The notes under the pieces: generated by a model
Told to the model about the DNA's origin: nothing
Databases searched by the model: none
Seen by the model: the letters and a program-made list of their open reading frames with translations, nothing else
DNA from: Halothiobacillaceae bacterium
GTDB taxonomy: Bacteria > Pseudomonadota > Gammaproteobacteria > Halothiobacillales > Halothiobacillaceae
DNA: 61,551 nucleotides
NCBI GenBank assembly: GCA_028696185.1
Contig: JAQVHL010000008.1
Location: forward strand, 1-61,551
Direction of reading: 5' to 3'
Position numbers and translations under genes: made by a program
Shown here: positions 8,721 to 20,270 of the stretch, piece by piece
How positions within the stretch are numbered: the stretch's first letter is position 1
How the letters are laid out: each line of letters starts with the position of its first letter

Positions 8721-9698
8721 ATGAGCAAGCCTGCCTGCGTGGCCTTGATGGGGCCGACCGCTTCCGGCAAGACGGCCCTGGCTTTCGCCCTGGCCGATGC
8801 ACTGGAGGACAGCTTGCCGGTGGACCTTATCAGCGTTGATTCGGCACTGATTTATCGCGGTATGGACATCGGTACGGCCAAGCCTTCTGCAGAGGAACGG
8901 CGGCGTTATCCGCATGCCTTGATCGACATTCTCGATCCGGTGCAGAGCTACTCCGCCGCGCGCTTTCGTGAGGATGCGCTCGCCTTGATGCGCGAAAGTC
9001 ACGCGCGCGGTCACTTGCCTGTGCTTGTCGGGGGCACCATGCTTTACTATCGGGCGCTGTTCGGCGGAATCGCCGATCTGCCCGATGCCGATCCCGCTGT
9101 GCGCCAGCGCATCGCTGCTCAGGCCGCCGAGTTGGGTTGGGCGACGCTTCATGAAGAACTGGCGCGCGTCGATCCCGAAGCGGCGGCACGCATTCATCCC
9201 AATGACCCGCAACGCATTGCTCGCGCACTGGAGGTGCATGCCCTGACCGGCCGGGCGCTGTCGCAGCTGCAGCGCGAGGGGCGGGAGGCGGCAAGCGATT
9301 GCGGCTGGCGGGTGCTGCGCCTGGCACTGGCGCCCGAAGACCGTGAGACGCTGCACCGCCGTATCGCCGAGCGCTTCAGGCTCATGCTCGCGCAGGGGTT
9401 TGTCGAGGAAGTGGAGGCCCTGCGCGCGCGTGGGGATCTGCATCTGGCCCTACCGTCCATGCGTGCGGTTGGCTATCGTCAGATATGGGAATACCTGGAC
9501 GGCAAGGGTGACCGTGCGACGATGGAAGAGCGCGGAATCATCGCTACCCGTCAGTTCGCCAAACGGCAGATGACCTGGCTGCGTTCCGAACCTTCGCTGG
9601 ACTGGCTGGTCACACAAGCGCCCGATGTCGGTCGGCTGGTCGAGCGCGTGCGGCGCCACCTCGATGGGGGCTTGGGCTGTGATAAACTTGAAATATGA
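8721..9698 (+). CDS. miaA: tRNA dimethylallyltransferase (MiaA)
   Basis: MiaA transfers a dimethylallyl group to A37 of UNN-decoding tRNAs, the first step toward ms2i6A. The P-loop [11 protein letters not shown] is at residues 10-20, followed by [18 protein letters not shown] and the [11 protein letters not shown] motif. At 325 residues it is close to the family norm. It starts immediately after the mutL stop with no gap, consistent with the conserved mutL-miaA-hfq-hflX operon. Confidence 0.97.
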   Translation: MSKPACVALMGPTASGKTALAFALADALEDSLPVDLISVDSALIYRGMDIGTAKPSAEERRRYPHALIDILDPVQSYSAARFREDALALMRESHARGHLPVLVGGTMLYYRALFGGIADLPDADPAVRQRIAAQAAELGWATLHEELARVDPEAAARIHPNDPQRIARALEVHALTGRALSQLQREGREAASDCGWRVLRLALAPEDRETLHRRIAERFRLMLAQGFVEEVEALRARGDLHLALPSMRAVGYRQIWEYLDGKGDRATMEERGIIATRQFAKRQMTWLRSEPSLDWLVTQAPDVGRLVERVRRHLDGGLGCDKLEI

Positions 9699-9853
9699 GG
9701 CATTGACTCCACTATGCCTTCGGTGGATGCCTTCCATTCGAAGGGGGAGCATGTCGGCCTGCGAGCGCCTCGATATGAGCCCACACGCGGGATGAATCAA
9801 CAAAAAGGCCGCCTGAACGCGCGCCAACTCACAAACGAATGGAGACGTCTCTC

Positions 9854-10120
9854 ATGTCGAAGGGGCAGATTTTGCAAGAACCCTTTCTCAACGCCCTGCG
9901 CCGCGAACGCGTGCCGGTGTCGATCTATCTGGTCAACGGCATCAAGCTGCAGGGGCAGATCGAATCGTTCGACAACTTCGTGGTGCTTTTGAAGAACACG
10001 GTCAGCCAGATGGTCTACAAGCACGCGATTTCCACCATCGTACCCGCCCGTCCGGTGCGCGTGCCGATGGAGGGCGGGGACGCCCAGGACGATGTCGGCG
10101 AGGAGAATGACGGCGGTTGA
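9854..10120 (+). CDS. hfq: RNA chaperone Hfq
   Basis: Hfq forms a hexameric Sm-like ring that pairs small RNAs with mRNAs. The Sm1 region reads [24 protein letters not shown] and the Sm2 region holds the YKHAIST motif. The short acidic C-terminal tail (DVGEENDGG) is typical. The ATG at 9854 was chosen over an in-frame ATG 15 bases upstream because MSKGQ is the conserved start. It overlaps hflX by one base. Confidence 0.97.
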   Translation: MSKGQILQEPFLNALRRERVPVSIYLVNGIKLQGQIESFDNFVVLLKNTVSQMVYKHAISTIVPARPVRVPMEGGDAQDDVGEENDGG

Positions 10121-11412
10121 TGGAACTCTTCGAGCGTCCTGCGGGCGGCGAGCGTGCCCTGCTTGTTCATGTTCTGCGTGGCAACGAGGCCGATCAGGAA
10201 GATCTGGACGAGTTCATTGAACTGGCGCGTTCTGCCGGGGCCGATGTGCGCGGCGTGGTGTCGGCGAGTCGCCAGATACCCGATCCGCGCTATTTTGTCG
10301 GCTCCGGCAAGGCCGAAGAAGTGCGCGATGCGGTGGCGGCCGGCGAGATCGAACTGGTCATCGTCAATCACACGCTCAGCCCCAGCCAGGAGCGAAACCT
10401 CGAACGTCTGCTGCAATGCCGTGTGCTGGACCGCACCGGGCTGATTCTCGACATCTTTGCCCAGCGAGCCCGTTCGCACGAGGGCAAGCTGCAGGTCGAG
10501 CTGGCACAGCTGCGCCATTTGTCCACCCGGCTGGTGCGCGGCTGGACCCATCTTGAACGCCAGCGTGGCGGCAGCATCGGTCTGCGCGGGCCGGGCGAAA
10601 CCCAGCTTGAGCTGGACCGGCGTCTGATCGCCGGGCGTATCCAGCAGTTGCAACGGCGCATCGACAAGGTGCATCAGCAGCGACTGGAAAGCCGAAAGGG
10701 GCGCGACCGGGCCGAGGTGCCCACGGTGTCCCTGGTCGGCTACACCAATGCCGGCAAGTCGACCCTGTTCAACCGGCTCACGGCGGCCGATGTGTACGCG
10801 GCCGACCAGCTGTTCGCCACGCTGGACACTACCCTGCGGCGCGGGCGGCTGCCTTGCGGGCGCGACGTGGTGTATGCGGACACGGTCGGCTTCATCCGCC
10901 ACCTGCCGCATGAACTGGTGACAGCGTTCCGTTCCACGCTGGAAGAAGCCCGCGACGCGGGTTTGCTGCTGCACGTCATCGACGCGGCCGGCCCCGAGCG
11001 GGAGCGCTGTATTGCCGATGTCGAGGCGGTACTGACGGACATCGGGGCGCTGTCGGTGCCGCGCCTGGACGTGTACAACAAGATCGACCTGCTGGCGGAT
11101 TGTCCGGCCCGGGTTGATCGGGATGCCGAAGGGCGCCCGGTGCGGGTCTGGGTGTCGGCGCGGACCGGTGCGGGCATCGCGCTTTTGATCGACGCGATAC
11201 GCGAAAGGGTGGAGCCTTCCATGCAGGAGGGGCATCTGCGCTTGAGCGCGTCCGAGGGGCGCCTGCGCGCGAAGCTGTTTGCCGAAGGCGCGGTAGTGGC
11301 CGAGGAGCTGGACGAAGAAGGCGGCTGGCGGCTGCACTTGCGTCTGCCGCGCGTGCGGCTGGAGCAACTCGCCAGCAGCGAGCCTGGGCTCAAGGAACGG
11401 CTGAAAGATTGA
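10120..11412 (+). CDS. hflX: Ribosome-associated GTPase HflX
   Basis: HflX is a GTPase that splits stalled 70S ribosomes under stress. The N-terminal domain contains SASRQIPDPRYFVGSGK, the middle RGGSIGLRGPGETQLE, and the G domain starts with GYTNAGKST near residue 206, followed by ADTVGFIRHLPH (G3) and NKID (G4). The 430 residues fit the family. The ATG at 10120 overlaps the hfq stop. Confidence 0.97.
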   Translation: MELFERPAGGERALLVHVLRGNEADQEDLDEFIELARSAGADVRGVVSASRQIPDPRYFVGSGKAEEVRDAVAAGEIELVIVNHTLSPSQERNLERLLQCRVLDRTGLILDIFAQRARSHEGKLQVELAQLRHLSTRLVRGWTHLERQRGGSIGLRGPGETQLELDRRLIAGRIQQLQRRIDKVHQQRLESRKGRDRAEVPTVSLVGYTNAGKSTLFNRLTAADVYAADQLFATLDTTLRRGRLPCGRDVVYADTVGFIRHLPHELVTAFRSTLEEARDAGLLLHVIDAAGPERERCIADVEAVLTDIGALSVPRLDVYNKIDLLADCPARVDRDAEGRPVRVWVSARTGAGIALLIDAIRERVEPSMQEGHLRLSASEGRLRAKLFAEGAVVAEELDEEGGWRLHLRLPRVRLEQLASSEPGLKERLKD

Positions 11413-11415
11413 GGC

Positions 11416-11440
11416 GCGGGCGTGACCGTGCGCCCGCTTT
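11416..11440 (+). terminator. Weak hairpin after hflX
   Basis: GCGGGCG and CGCCCGC form a 7-bp stem four bases after the hflX stop, followed by only three T. It may slow or end transcription, with hflK restarted from the promoter just downstream. Confidence 0.35.
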
Positions 11441-11474
11441 CGCAGAGAAAACACCTGCCCCGTGATTTCGCGGG

Positions 11475-11503
11475 TTGCGGGGGCTTGTCTCTGCCCATAG
11501 AAT
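11475..11503 (+). promoter_or_regulatory. Sigma-70 promoter for hflK-hflC
   Basis: TTGCGG, a 17-base spacer and TAGAAT lie about 80 bases before hflK. The -10 has five of six consensus bases. Confidence 0.55.
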
Positions 11504-11583
11504 TTTCAGGTTTGCGATCATCCCGGCCCTGAGGGCCGATTCAGCACACAAGGCCGGTGAGGCCGGCGCGAGGAGTTCTGACT

Positions 11584-12732
11584 ATGGCGTGGAATGAACC
11601 GGGGGGCGGTAACAAGGACCGCGACCCGTGGAAATCGTCCCGAAGCGACAAAGTGCCCAATCTCGACGAGGCTCTGGGGCGTCTTTCCAAGAAAATGGGT
11701 GGCGCCTTCGGTCAGGGCGGCGGGCCTTCCGCCGCGGGCATTGGCGGTCTGGTCGCACTGGCCATCGGCCTGTGGCTGGCGTCCGGCATCTACATCGTCA
11801 GTGACGGCCAACGCGGCGTGGTCATGCAGTTCGGCAAGTTTGTCGGCACCAGCCTGCCCGGCCCGCACTGGCATATGCCCTATCCCGTCCAGACGGTGGA
11901 AACCGTGGACGTGGATCAGTACCGCGGCAAGCAACTCAAGATGCCGGTACTCACCGAGGATGAGAACATCGTCGAGGTCGAGGTCGCGTCCCAGTACAAC
12001 GTCAAGGATCCGGCGCAGTACCTGTTCAATGTCCGTGACCCGGACGGCACACTGCAGGATGTCATGCAGAGCGCAATCCGCGAGGTCATCGGCACCCGCG
12101 ACATGGATCGTGTGCTCACCGAGGGGCGTACCGAGATTGCGGCGGGCGTGAAGTCGCGCATGCAGGAGATGCTCGACGCCTATCAAACCGGCCTGGATGT
12201 GAAGAGCGTCAACCTGCAGGACGTGCAGCCGCCGGAAGCCGTTCAGGGCGCCTTTGCCGATGCCATCAAGGCGCGTGAGGATGAGCAGCGCTTCGTCAAC
12301 GAAGCCGAGGCCTACCGCAACGAAGTGGTGCCACGCGCGCGCGGTGCGGCCACGCAGATTGTCGAGGAAGCGCGCGGTTACCGAACCCGCGTGGTCAAGG
12401 CCGCCGAGGGTGAGGCTTCCCGCTTCAACGACATGCTCACCGAATACCGCAAGGCGCCGGAGGTCACCCGCGAGCGTCTGTATATCGAAACCATGGAGCG
12501 CGTTCTGGCACAAAGCGGCAAGGTGCTGATGGATACGCCGGAAGGCAGCAACAACGTCGTCTACCTGCCGCTGGACCGCATGGCGCGCGATGGTGCGCGT
12601 GCCGCGCCGGCAGAAGCCACCCCGTCGCCGGTCACCGTGCCCGGCACACCGGTCGCGCCGCGCAACGTCGCGCCGGCGACGCGTGATCCCAACCGCGCCC
12701 GTACCGATCTTCGCACCCGGGAGGCTCCGTAA
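11584..12732 (+). CDS. hflK: FtsH protease modulator HflK
   Basis: HflK and HflC form a large inner-membrane cage around the FtsH protease and limit its action on membrane proteins. The cytoplasmic N-terminus starts MAWNEPGGG with RDPW, followed by one transmembrane helix (about residues 55-75) and the periplasmic SPFH/prohibitin domain with QRGVVMQFGKF. The Ala/Pro-rich tail is normal. The ATG at 11584 follows GAGGAG and is the family start; a frame extending to 11557 is not conserved. It overlaps hflC by one base. Confidence 0.96.
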   Translation: MAWNEPGGGNKDRDPWKSSRSDKVPNLDEALGRLSKKMGGAFGQGGGPSAAGIGGLVALAIGLWLASGIYIVSDGQRGVVMQFGKFVGTSLPGPHWHMPYPVQTVETVDVDQYRGKQLKMPVLTEDENIVEVEVASQYNVKDPAQYLFNVRDPDGTLQDVMQSAIREVIGTRDMDRVLTEGRTEIAAGVKSRMQEMLDAYQTGLDVKSVNLQDVQPPEAVQGAFADAIKAREDEQRFVNEAEAYRNEVVPRARGAATQIVEEARGYRTRVVKAAEGEASRFNDMLTEYRKAPEVTRERLYIETMERVLAQSGKVLMDTPEGSNNVVYLPLDRMARDGARAAPAEATPSPVTVPGTPVAPRNVAPATRDPNRARTDLRTREAP

Positions 12733-13607
12733 TGGCCCTGTCCAAAATTCTGTTGCCGGGACTGGCTGGCGCCGCGTTTCTGGTTTCCATGTCCGCTTTC
12801 ACGGTCAACGAGTGGGAAAAGGTTGTCGAGTTTCGTCTGGGCGAGATCGTCAAGTCCGATTTCGAACCGGGCCTGCACTTCAAGATCCCGTTTGTCAACA
12901 CGCTGCGCCGTTTCGACGGTCGTGTGCTGACCCTGCCGACGACGCCGGAACGCTTCCTGACCAGCGAGAAGAAAAACCTCATCGTCGATTTCTACATCAA
13001 GTGGCAGATCGAGGATCCGGCCAAGTACTTCCGCGCCACGCGCGGTGATGAGCGCGCCGCGGCGGCCCGCATCGCGCAGATCGTCAAGGACGGGCTGAAG
13101 AGTCAGTTCAGCTCACTGACCATCCGTCAGGTGGTGTCCGGCGACCGTGAGCAGATCAAGCTGGCGGTGGCGGACAAGGCCAATCGCGACGTGTCCGAAT
13201 TCGGCGTCAAGGTCATCGACGTGCGCATCATGCGCATCGACCTGCCGCCGGAGGTCAGCTCCTCCGTGTATCAGCGCATGGAAAAAGAGCGCGCCACGGT
13301 GGCCAAGACCTTCCGTTCGCGCGGGGAGGAAGAGGCCAAGAAGATCACCGCCGATGCCGACCGTCAGCGTGAGGAGATCCTGGCCGAAGCCTACCGCGAA
13401 TCGCAGTCCACGCGAGGTGAGGGTGACGCCAAGGCGTCCGAGATCTACGCGGCCGCCTACGGTCAGGATCCGGAGTTCTTCGCCTTCTACCGTAGCCTGA
13501 ACGCCTATTCGCAGGCCTTTGACAGCCGCGAGGACCTGCTGGTGCTTCAGCCGGACAGCCCCTTCTTCCGCTATATGCGCGAAGGCGCGGTCAAACCGAC
13601 GCCCTAA
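12732..13607 (+). CDS. hflC: FtsH protease modulator HflC
   Basis: This is the SPFH partner of HflK. It has an N-terminal transmembrane helix (residues 7-24), the NEWEKVVEFRLGEIV motif that opens the band-7 domain, and a helical region (about 180-250) rich in Glu, Arg and Ala that packs against HflK. The Y-G-Q-D-P-E-F-F-A-F-Y-R-S motif near the end is characteristic. Length 291. Confidence 0.96.
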   Translation: MALSKILLPGLAGAAFLVSMSAFTVNEWEKVVEFRLGEIVKSDFEPGLHFKIPFVNTLRRFDGRVLTLPTTPERFLTSEKKNLIVDFYIKWQIEDPAKYFRATRGDERAAAARIAQIVKDGLKSQFSSLTIRQVVSGDREQIKLAVADKANRDVSEFGVKVIDVRIMRIDLPPEVSSSVYQRMEKERATVAKTFRSRGEEEAKKITADADRQREEILAEAYRESQSTRGEGDAKASEIYAAAYGQDPEFFAFYRSLNAYSQAFDSREDLLVLQPDSPFFRYMREGAVKPTP

Positions 13608-13640
13608 TCAAAGCCGACGGCGACGGAACAGGGAATGCAG

Positions 13641-13822
13641 ATGAATGACCTCTGGGCCGCGTTCGCCCTCGTGCTGATTATCGAAGGGCTGCTGCCTTTC
13701 CTTTCCCCGCGCGGCTATCGCCAGGCGGTGGAACAAATGGCGAGCCAGTCCGACACCGCCTTGCGGATCGTCGGCCTGGTTCTGATGCTGGCCGGCCTGG
13801 GCGCGCTGGCCCTGATTCGCGG

Positions 13823-13826
<4 letters not shown>
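13641..13826 (+). CDS. DUF2065 small membrane protein (YjeT-like)
   Basis: This 61-residue protein has two predicted transmembrane helices flanking a short polar loop (PRGYRQAVEQM). It fits DUF2065, whose members are found between hflC and hisZ or purA in many gammaproteobacteria; function unknown. The ATG at 13641 is preferred because it lies 7 bases after AGGGA; an in-frame ATG at 13635 would add two residues. The stop overlaps hisZ. Confidence 0.85.
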
Positions 13827-16311
<2,485 letters not shown>

Positions 16312-16326
16312 TCCCAAGCGCCTGCC

Positions 16327-16358
16327 CAGGGTTCCTTCCGTTGGATGAGGGAACCCTG
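16327..16358 (+). terminator. Possible terminator hairpin after purA
   Basis: CAGGGTTCC and GGAACCCTG form a perfect 9-bp stem around 14 bases, 16 bases after the purA stop. There is no T tract, so it could be a Rho-type end or an mRNA-stabilising hairpin. Confidence 0.4.
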
Positions 16359-16490
16359 CCGATAATACCGTCATCAACAATCCTTGTTCGGGCAGAGCGC
16401 CATTTCGTGGCGTAATCTCATTCCTGTGCCTGTCGTACGTTGGGGTGTTGAAAAACACATCACTATCCTGCTTGACCGTCGCTCCACCCT

Positions 16491-18068
16491 ATGGAATGGG
16501 AGTCCTGTTTGGAACACTTCAAGGCCTTCGCCAAAATACTCGGGCACTCCTTTCGTAACTTGATGCCCATCGTGCTGGTGGTGGTCTTCTTTCAGGCCGT
16601 TATCCTGCAATCCGTACCCGATGACTTGCTGTCGATCACGGCCGGTCTGTTGGTGGTTGTGCTGGGAGTCGCCCTGTTCCTGCAGGGGCTGGAGATGGGC
16701 ATTTTTCCGATCGGAAAAAGCCTGTCGAACAATTTCGCCCAGCGTGGATCGGCGCGTCTGCTGCTGGCTTTTGGTTTCTCATTGGGATTCGCCACCGTTA
16801 TTGCCGAGCCGGCGCTGATTGCCGTGGCGACTCAGGCGGAAACCATCAGCGGCGGCCGCATCGACGGACTTCTGCTGCGGCTGATTATCGCGTTTTCCGT
16901 CGGGCTGGTGGTGGCCCTGGGCATTTTGCGCATTCTGTTCGGGCATCCGCTGCACGGGTACATGATTACCGGCTACATCGGCGTGGTCGTGGTGACCTTC
17001 TTCGCGCCGGAGGAAATCGTCGGGTTGGCGTACGATTCGGGTGGCGTGACGACCAATATCGTCACCGTACCGCTGGTGGCCGCTCTGGGCATGGGCCTGG
17101 CGGCCTCCATCAAGGGGCGCAATGTGCTGAGCGACGGTTTCGGCCTGGTGGGGCTGGCGGTGATGGTGCCGATGATTACCGTGCAGTTGTATGGCGCCAT
17201 CGTCTATTCCTTTGGAGCGGAAGTCACTCTTCCCCCGGCCATGGCGCCGGCCGCGCCGCCTGAGCCGGAGCTTCCCGAGCCCGATCACGCCGGACTGTGG
17301 GCTTGGGGGTTGGATATCCTGGTGATGTTCCGTGATGTCCTGCCGATCATTGCCGTGGTGTTGTTTTTTCAGTATGTGGTGTTGCGCCGACCGATTGCAC
17401 ACCTGCCCAAAGTTGTATTCGGTTTTGTCCTGGTCATTTTTGGCCTGTATGCCTTTGTGGTGGGGCTGAAACTTGGTCTGTTTCCCATCGGCAAGGGCAT
17501 GGCCGAACAACTCATTGCGCTTGGGCAGACGGGGTACATTTACCTCTTCGCCTTCGCTATCGGTTTTGCCACCACCATGGCCGAGCCCGCACTGGTCGCT
17601 ATTGGCCAGAAAGCCGAGGAAGCCGCACGTGGGCGGCTGGATGGCACGGTCATCCGGCTTCTGGTGGCATTGGGGGTGGCGATAGGCATTACCATCGGTG
17701 TGCATCGCATCATCGCGGGTGACTCGATACACCTTTACATCATGGCCGGGTACATTCTGGTGATTTTGCTGACCCTGCTTGCGCCGCGCTATATCGTGGC
17801 CCTGGCCTACGATCTGGGCGGAGTGACCACTTCCGAGGTCACTGTGCCGCTGGTCACCGCCCTGGGTATCGGTCTGGCGTCGAATATCGAAGGGCGCAAT
17901 GTGCTCATCGATGGTTTTGGTCTGATCGCCTTCGCCTCGATTTTTCCCATCGTGACGGTCATGCTTTATGCAATTGCAGCAGAGCGCGTCATGCGCGGGC
18001 AAGGCGAGAACGGAAAGGAAGACCACCCGGATTCTCCACAGTCACCGGATAACGGAGGCAAGTCATGA
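16491..18068 (+). CDS. DUF1538 membrane protein, internally duplicated (putative transporter)
   Basis: This 525-residue integral membrane protein has two homologous halves, about 20-235 and 275-500. Each half contains, in order, PI-x-x-VV-x-FFQ, L-x-L-G-x-FPIGK, GFAT-x-x-AEPAL, LAYD-x-GGVTT-x-x-VTVPLV-x-ALG and GRNVL-x-DGFGL. Such an inverted- or tandem-repeat design with conserved polar motifs inside hydrophobic helices is usual for secondary transporters or channels. I assign it to DUF1538; the substrate is unknown. It overlaps the next gene by four bases (ATGA), and that gene encodes a PII-like protein, which argues for nucleotide or metabolite control of transport. A linker rich in Pro and Glu (about 250-270) joins the halves. 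Confidence 0.85.
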   Translation: MEWESCLEHFKAFAKILGHSFRNLMPIVLVVVFFQAVILQSVPDDLLSITAGLLVVVLGVALFLQGLEMGIFPIGKSLSNNFAQRGSARLLLAFGFSLGFATVIAEPALIAVATQAETISGGRIDGLLLRLIIAFSVGLVVALGILRILFGHPLHGYMITGYIGVVVVTFFAPEEIVGLAYDSGGVTTNIVTVPLVAALGMGLAASIKGRNVLSDGFGLVGLAVMVPMITVQLYGAIVYSFGAEVTLPPAMAPAAPPEPELPEPDHAGLWAWGLDILVMFRDVLPIIAVVLFFQYVVLRRPIAHLPKVVFGFVLVIFGLYAFVVGLKLGLFPIGKGMAEQLIALGQTGYIYLFAFAIGFATTMAEPALVAIGQKAEEAARGRLDGTVIRLLVALGVAIGITIGVHRIIAGDSIHLYIMAGYILVILLTLLAPRYIVALAYDLGGVTTSEVTVPLVTALGIGLASNIEGRNVLIDGFGLIAFASIFPIVTVMLYAIAAERVMRGQGENGKEDHPDSPQSPDNGGKS

Positions 18069-18412
18069 AGTTTTCGCTGCTGATCGCCGTCCTGGCGGAA
18101 GAGCTTGAGGAAAAGGCGATCGATATCGCCAAGCGTGCGGGGGCCGGAGGGGTGACCATACTGGGCGCGCGCGGCATCGGCGCCGTGGAGAAAAAAACCT
18201 TTTTCGGCCTGACCTACGAAGGCAGTCAGTCCGTGCTGTTGTTCGTGCTGGAGAAAAAACTCTCGCTTGCGGTGCTCAAGGCCCTGACTCACGAACTGGA
18301 GCTGGCGAAGCACGCCAAGGGGGTGGCCTTCACTATTCCCCTGGAGCATCTGGCCGGTATCGACATGAACCAGATCAACCGATTTCAGGAGAGCCTTAAA
18401 GATGAGCTCTGA
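18065..18412 (+). CDS. PII-like signalling protein
   Basis: The 115-residue protein fits the ferredoxin-like PII fold: beta1 MKFSLLIAVL, helix, VTILGARGIG at the T-loop base, a T-loop region KKTFFGLTYEGSQ, then VLLFVLEKK. It lacks the Tyr51-type uridylylation motif of GlnB/GlnK and the TGxxGxGK B-loop signature, so it is a PII-like family member rather than a canonical nitrogen PII. Related proteins (for example SbtB, CutA-like and PII-NG types) bind nucleotides and gate membrane partners. It is translationally coupled to the DUF1538 gene upstream and overlaps the CBS gene by 11 bases. Confidence 0.8.
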   Translation: MKFSLLIAVLAEELEEKAIDIAKRAGAGGVTILGARGIGAVEKKTFFGLTYEGSQSVLLFVLEKKLSLAVLKALTHELELAKHAKGVAFTIPLEHLAGIDMNQINRFQESLKDEL

Positions 18413-18815
18413 AAACCGCCCGACACTCGTTTCCGACATCATGGTGCGCGATGTGGCCACCATTTCCGCCATGGCGACACTGCGTGAGGCCATGCGTGAA
18501 ATGCGCCGGGCCGGGGTCAAATCGCTGGTGGTGGAAAAATCGCATCCGCATGACGCCCTTGGCATTGTCACCTACACCTCCATCTTGCGCACCATCGTGG
18601 CGGAGGAGGGCGATATTGACCTCGTGAATGTCTATGACGTGTGCTCCAAACCGGTCATCACCGTCAGTGCGGACATGGAGGTGAAGTATGTGGCACGACT
18701 GATGGTCAGCCAGGGCTACCGACGCATCGTGGTGCTCGACCATAACCAGCTCGCCGGCATCATCAGCATGAACGATATCGTAGGTACGATCCTGGAGATG
18801 CTTGATAACGAATGA
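18402..18815 (+). CDS. CBS-pair domain protein
   Basis: The 137-residue protein is essentially two CBS motifs: VSDIMVRDVATISAMATLREAMREM for the first and CSKPVITVSADMEVKYVARLM for the second, with the closing RRIVVLDHNQLAGIISMNDIV. Stand-alone CBS pairs usually bind adenine nucleotides (AMP, ADP, ATP, SAM) and act as energy sensors on partner proteins. It is the last gene of the three-gene DUF1538 operon, so it probably adds a second adenylate-sensing input to the transporter. Confidence 0.85.
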   Translation: MSSENRPTLVSDIMVRDVATISAMATLREAMREMRRAGVKSLVVEKSHPHDALGIVTYTSILRTIVAEEGDIDLVNVYDVCSKPVITVSADMEVKYVARLMVSQGYRRIVVLDHNQLAGIISMNDIVGTILEMLDNE

Positions 18816-18825
18816 TGGGCGCCTG

Positions 18826-18850
18826 CTTTCCCGGGTGATTCATGGGAAAG
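18826..18850 (+). terminator. Hairpin after the CBS gene
   Basis: CTTTCCC and GGGAAAG pair perfectly around 11 bases, starting 11 bases after the stop. A competing pairing of CGGGTG (18832-18837) with CACCCG (18855-18860) is also possible. There is no clear T tract, so termination is uncertain. Confidence 0.35.
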
Positions 18851-18977
18851 TCTCCACCCGAAGGGTTTGAGCCCGCGTTTCTGATCGTTATCCCGGCGTA
18901 TTCTGCAGTCCTGTGCGGCTGCCCAGTACCCATTCCGTGGCCTGGTTCCAGGCCGCTTCGCCGCCGTTTTCCGTGGC

Positions 18978-18993
18978 TGTAGCAAAGCCGACA
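18978..18993 (+). promoter_or_regulatory. NifA upstream activator sequence
   Basis: TGT-N10-ACA matches the NifA binding consensus exactly. It lies about 75 bases upstream of the sigma-54 promoter at 19067, in the usual -80 to -150 range from the transcription start. Confidence 0.75.
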
Positions 18994-19048
18994 AGCCTGT
19001 GGGTTACGGTCGGGGTGCTACGCCGCACAATCTATTTTATTTCTTTAA

Positions 19049-19061
19049 TTTCAATTGGTTG
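19049..19061 (+). promoter_or_regulatory. Candidate IHF site in the nif promoter
   Basis: TTTCAATTGGTTG matches WATCAANNNNTTR at all but one fixed position and follows an A/T-rich tract. It lies between the NifA site and the -24/-12 element, where IHF bends DNA in known nif promoters. Confidence 0.5.
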
Positions 19062-19066
19062 GTTTA

Positions 19067-19082
19067 TGGCACTGCGCTTGCA
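19067..19082 (+). promoter_or_regulatory. Sigma-54 (-24/-12) promoter of the nif accessory operon
   Basis: TGGCACTGCGCTTGCA has the invariant GG and GC with 10-base spacing and matches TGGCAC-N5-TTGCA closely. It lies 48 bases before nifV. Confidence 0.85.
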
Positions 19083-19129
19083 GTACAGCAGGTCGGGGAG
19101 GGTCGTCCCCGAAAGCTGGAGGAAGCGCC

Positions 19130-20269
19130 ATGACATTCCACACCCTCATCATCGACGACACCACGCTGCGTGACGGAGAGCAGTCCGCCGGGGTGTCCTT
19201 CACCCTGGATGAGAAGCTCGCCATCGCCCGTGCGCTGGATGCGCTGGGCGTGCCGGAGCTGGAGGTGGGCATTCCGGCGATGGGTGCGGTGGAGCGTGAG
19301 AGCATCCGCGCGCTGGCCTCGCTTGGCCTGTCCGCCTCGCTTCTGGTCTGGGCGCGCATGCAGGAGGCTGACATCCGTCTGTGCGCCGGGCTCGGGGTGG
19401 GGCGGGTGGATGTGTCGATTCCCGTGTCGGACCAGCAGATCGCGCGCAAGCTCGGTCGTTCGCGCGCCTGGGTGCTTTCGACCATCGACCGTCAGGTGAA
19501 GCTGGCGCTGGATGCCGGTCTTGATGTCTGCGTGGGGGGGGAGGATGCCTCGCGCGCTGCGCCGGACTTCCTGCTTGCGGTGGCCGAGGCGGCGCAGCGG
19601 GCGGGGGCGTCGCGCTTCCGCTTTGCCGACACCCTGGGGGTGATGGAGCCCTTCGGCGTGCACGAACGCATCGGCGCGCTGCGCGCCGCGCTGGACATCG
19701 ACATCGAGATGCACGCCCACGACGACCTGGGCTTGGCGACGGCCAATACGCTGGCGGCAGTGCGCGCCGGTGCGACGCATGTGAACACCACCGTCAACGG
19801 GCTGGGCGAGCGTGCGGGCAATGCGGCGCTGGAGGAGGTGGCGGTGGGGCTGACCAAGCTCTACGGTCATGACACCGGGCTTGAGCTGACCGGTTTTCCC
19901 GCCGTGTCCGCCCTGGTGGCCCGCGCTTCCGGGCGCCCGGTCGGCTGGCACAAGAGCGTGGTCGGGGAGGGCGTTTTCACCCACGAGGCGGGTATCCATG
20001 TCGATGGCCTGCTTAAAGATCCCCGCAACTATCAGGCCCTGGACCCGCGCGAGGTGGGGCGCGAGCACCGTCTGGTGCTGGGCAAGCATTCCGGTACGCG
20101 GGGCGTGATGCGCGCCTACGCCCAGCTCGGGCTGATCATCGACCGTGCGTTGGCGCATCGTCTGCTGGAGCGCATCCGCGCCTTCGTGACCTGCGCCAAG
20201 CGCCCGCCCCTGCCTGAAGAGCTGACGGGCTTTTATCGCGAACAGGCCCTGTCGGGGCCGGGAGCATGA
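19130..20269 (+). CDS. nifV: Homocitrate synthase NifV
   Basis: NifV condenses acetyl-CoA with 2-oxoglutarate to give homocitrate, the organic ligand of FeMo-co in nitrogenase. The N-terminus has the aldolase-type [15 protein letters not shown] motif, with HAHDDLG and [18 protein letters not shown] further on as in the LeuA/NifV family. The size of 379 residues and the nif context favour NifV over LeuA or LysS. The ATG at 19130 follows GGAGGAAG; upstream in-frame sequence overlaps the promoter. A NifA/IHF/sigma-54 promoter precedes it directly, so expression should follow nitrogen and oxygen status. Confidence 0.94.
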   Translation: MTFHTLIIDDTTLRDGEQSAGVSFTLDEKLAIARALDALGVPELEVGIPAMGAVERESIRALASLGLSASLLVWARMQEADIRLCAGLGVGRVDVSIPVSDQQIARKLGRSRAWVLSTIDRQVKLALDAGLDVCVGGEDASRAAPDFLLAVAEAAQRAGASRFRFADTLGVMEPFGVHERIGALRAALDIDIEMHAHDDLGLATANTLAAVRAGATHVNTTVNGLGERAGNAALEEVAVGLTKLYGHDTGLELTGFPAVSALVARASGRPVGWHKSVVGEGVFTHEAGIHVDGLLKDPRNYQALDPREVGREHRLVLGKHSGTRGVMRAYAQLGLIIDRALAHRLLERIRAFVTCAKRPPLPEELTGFYREQALSGPGA

Positions 20270-20270
20270 G

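Noticed and set aside
16312-16490. NifA or sigma-54 control of the DUF1538 operon
   Set aside because: No TGT-N10-ACA and no GG-N10-GC element of acceptable quality is present before 16491.
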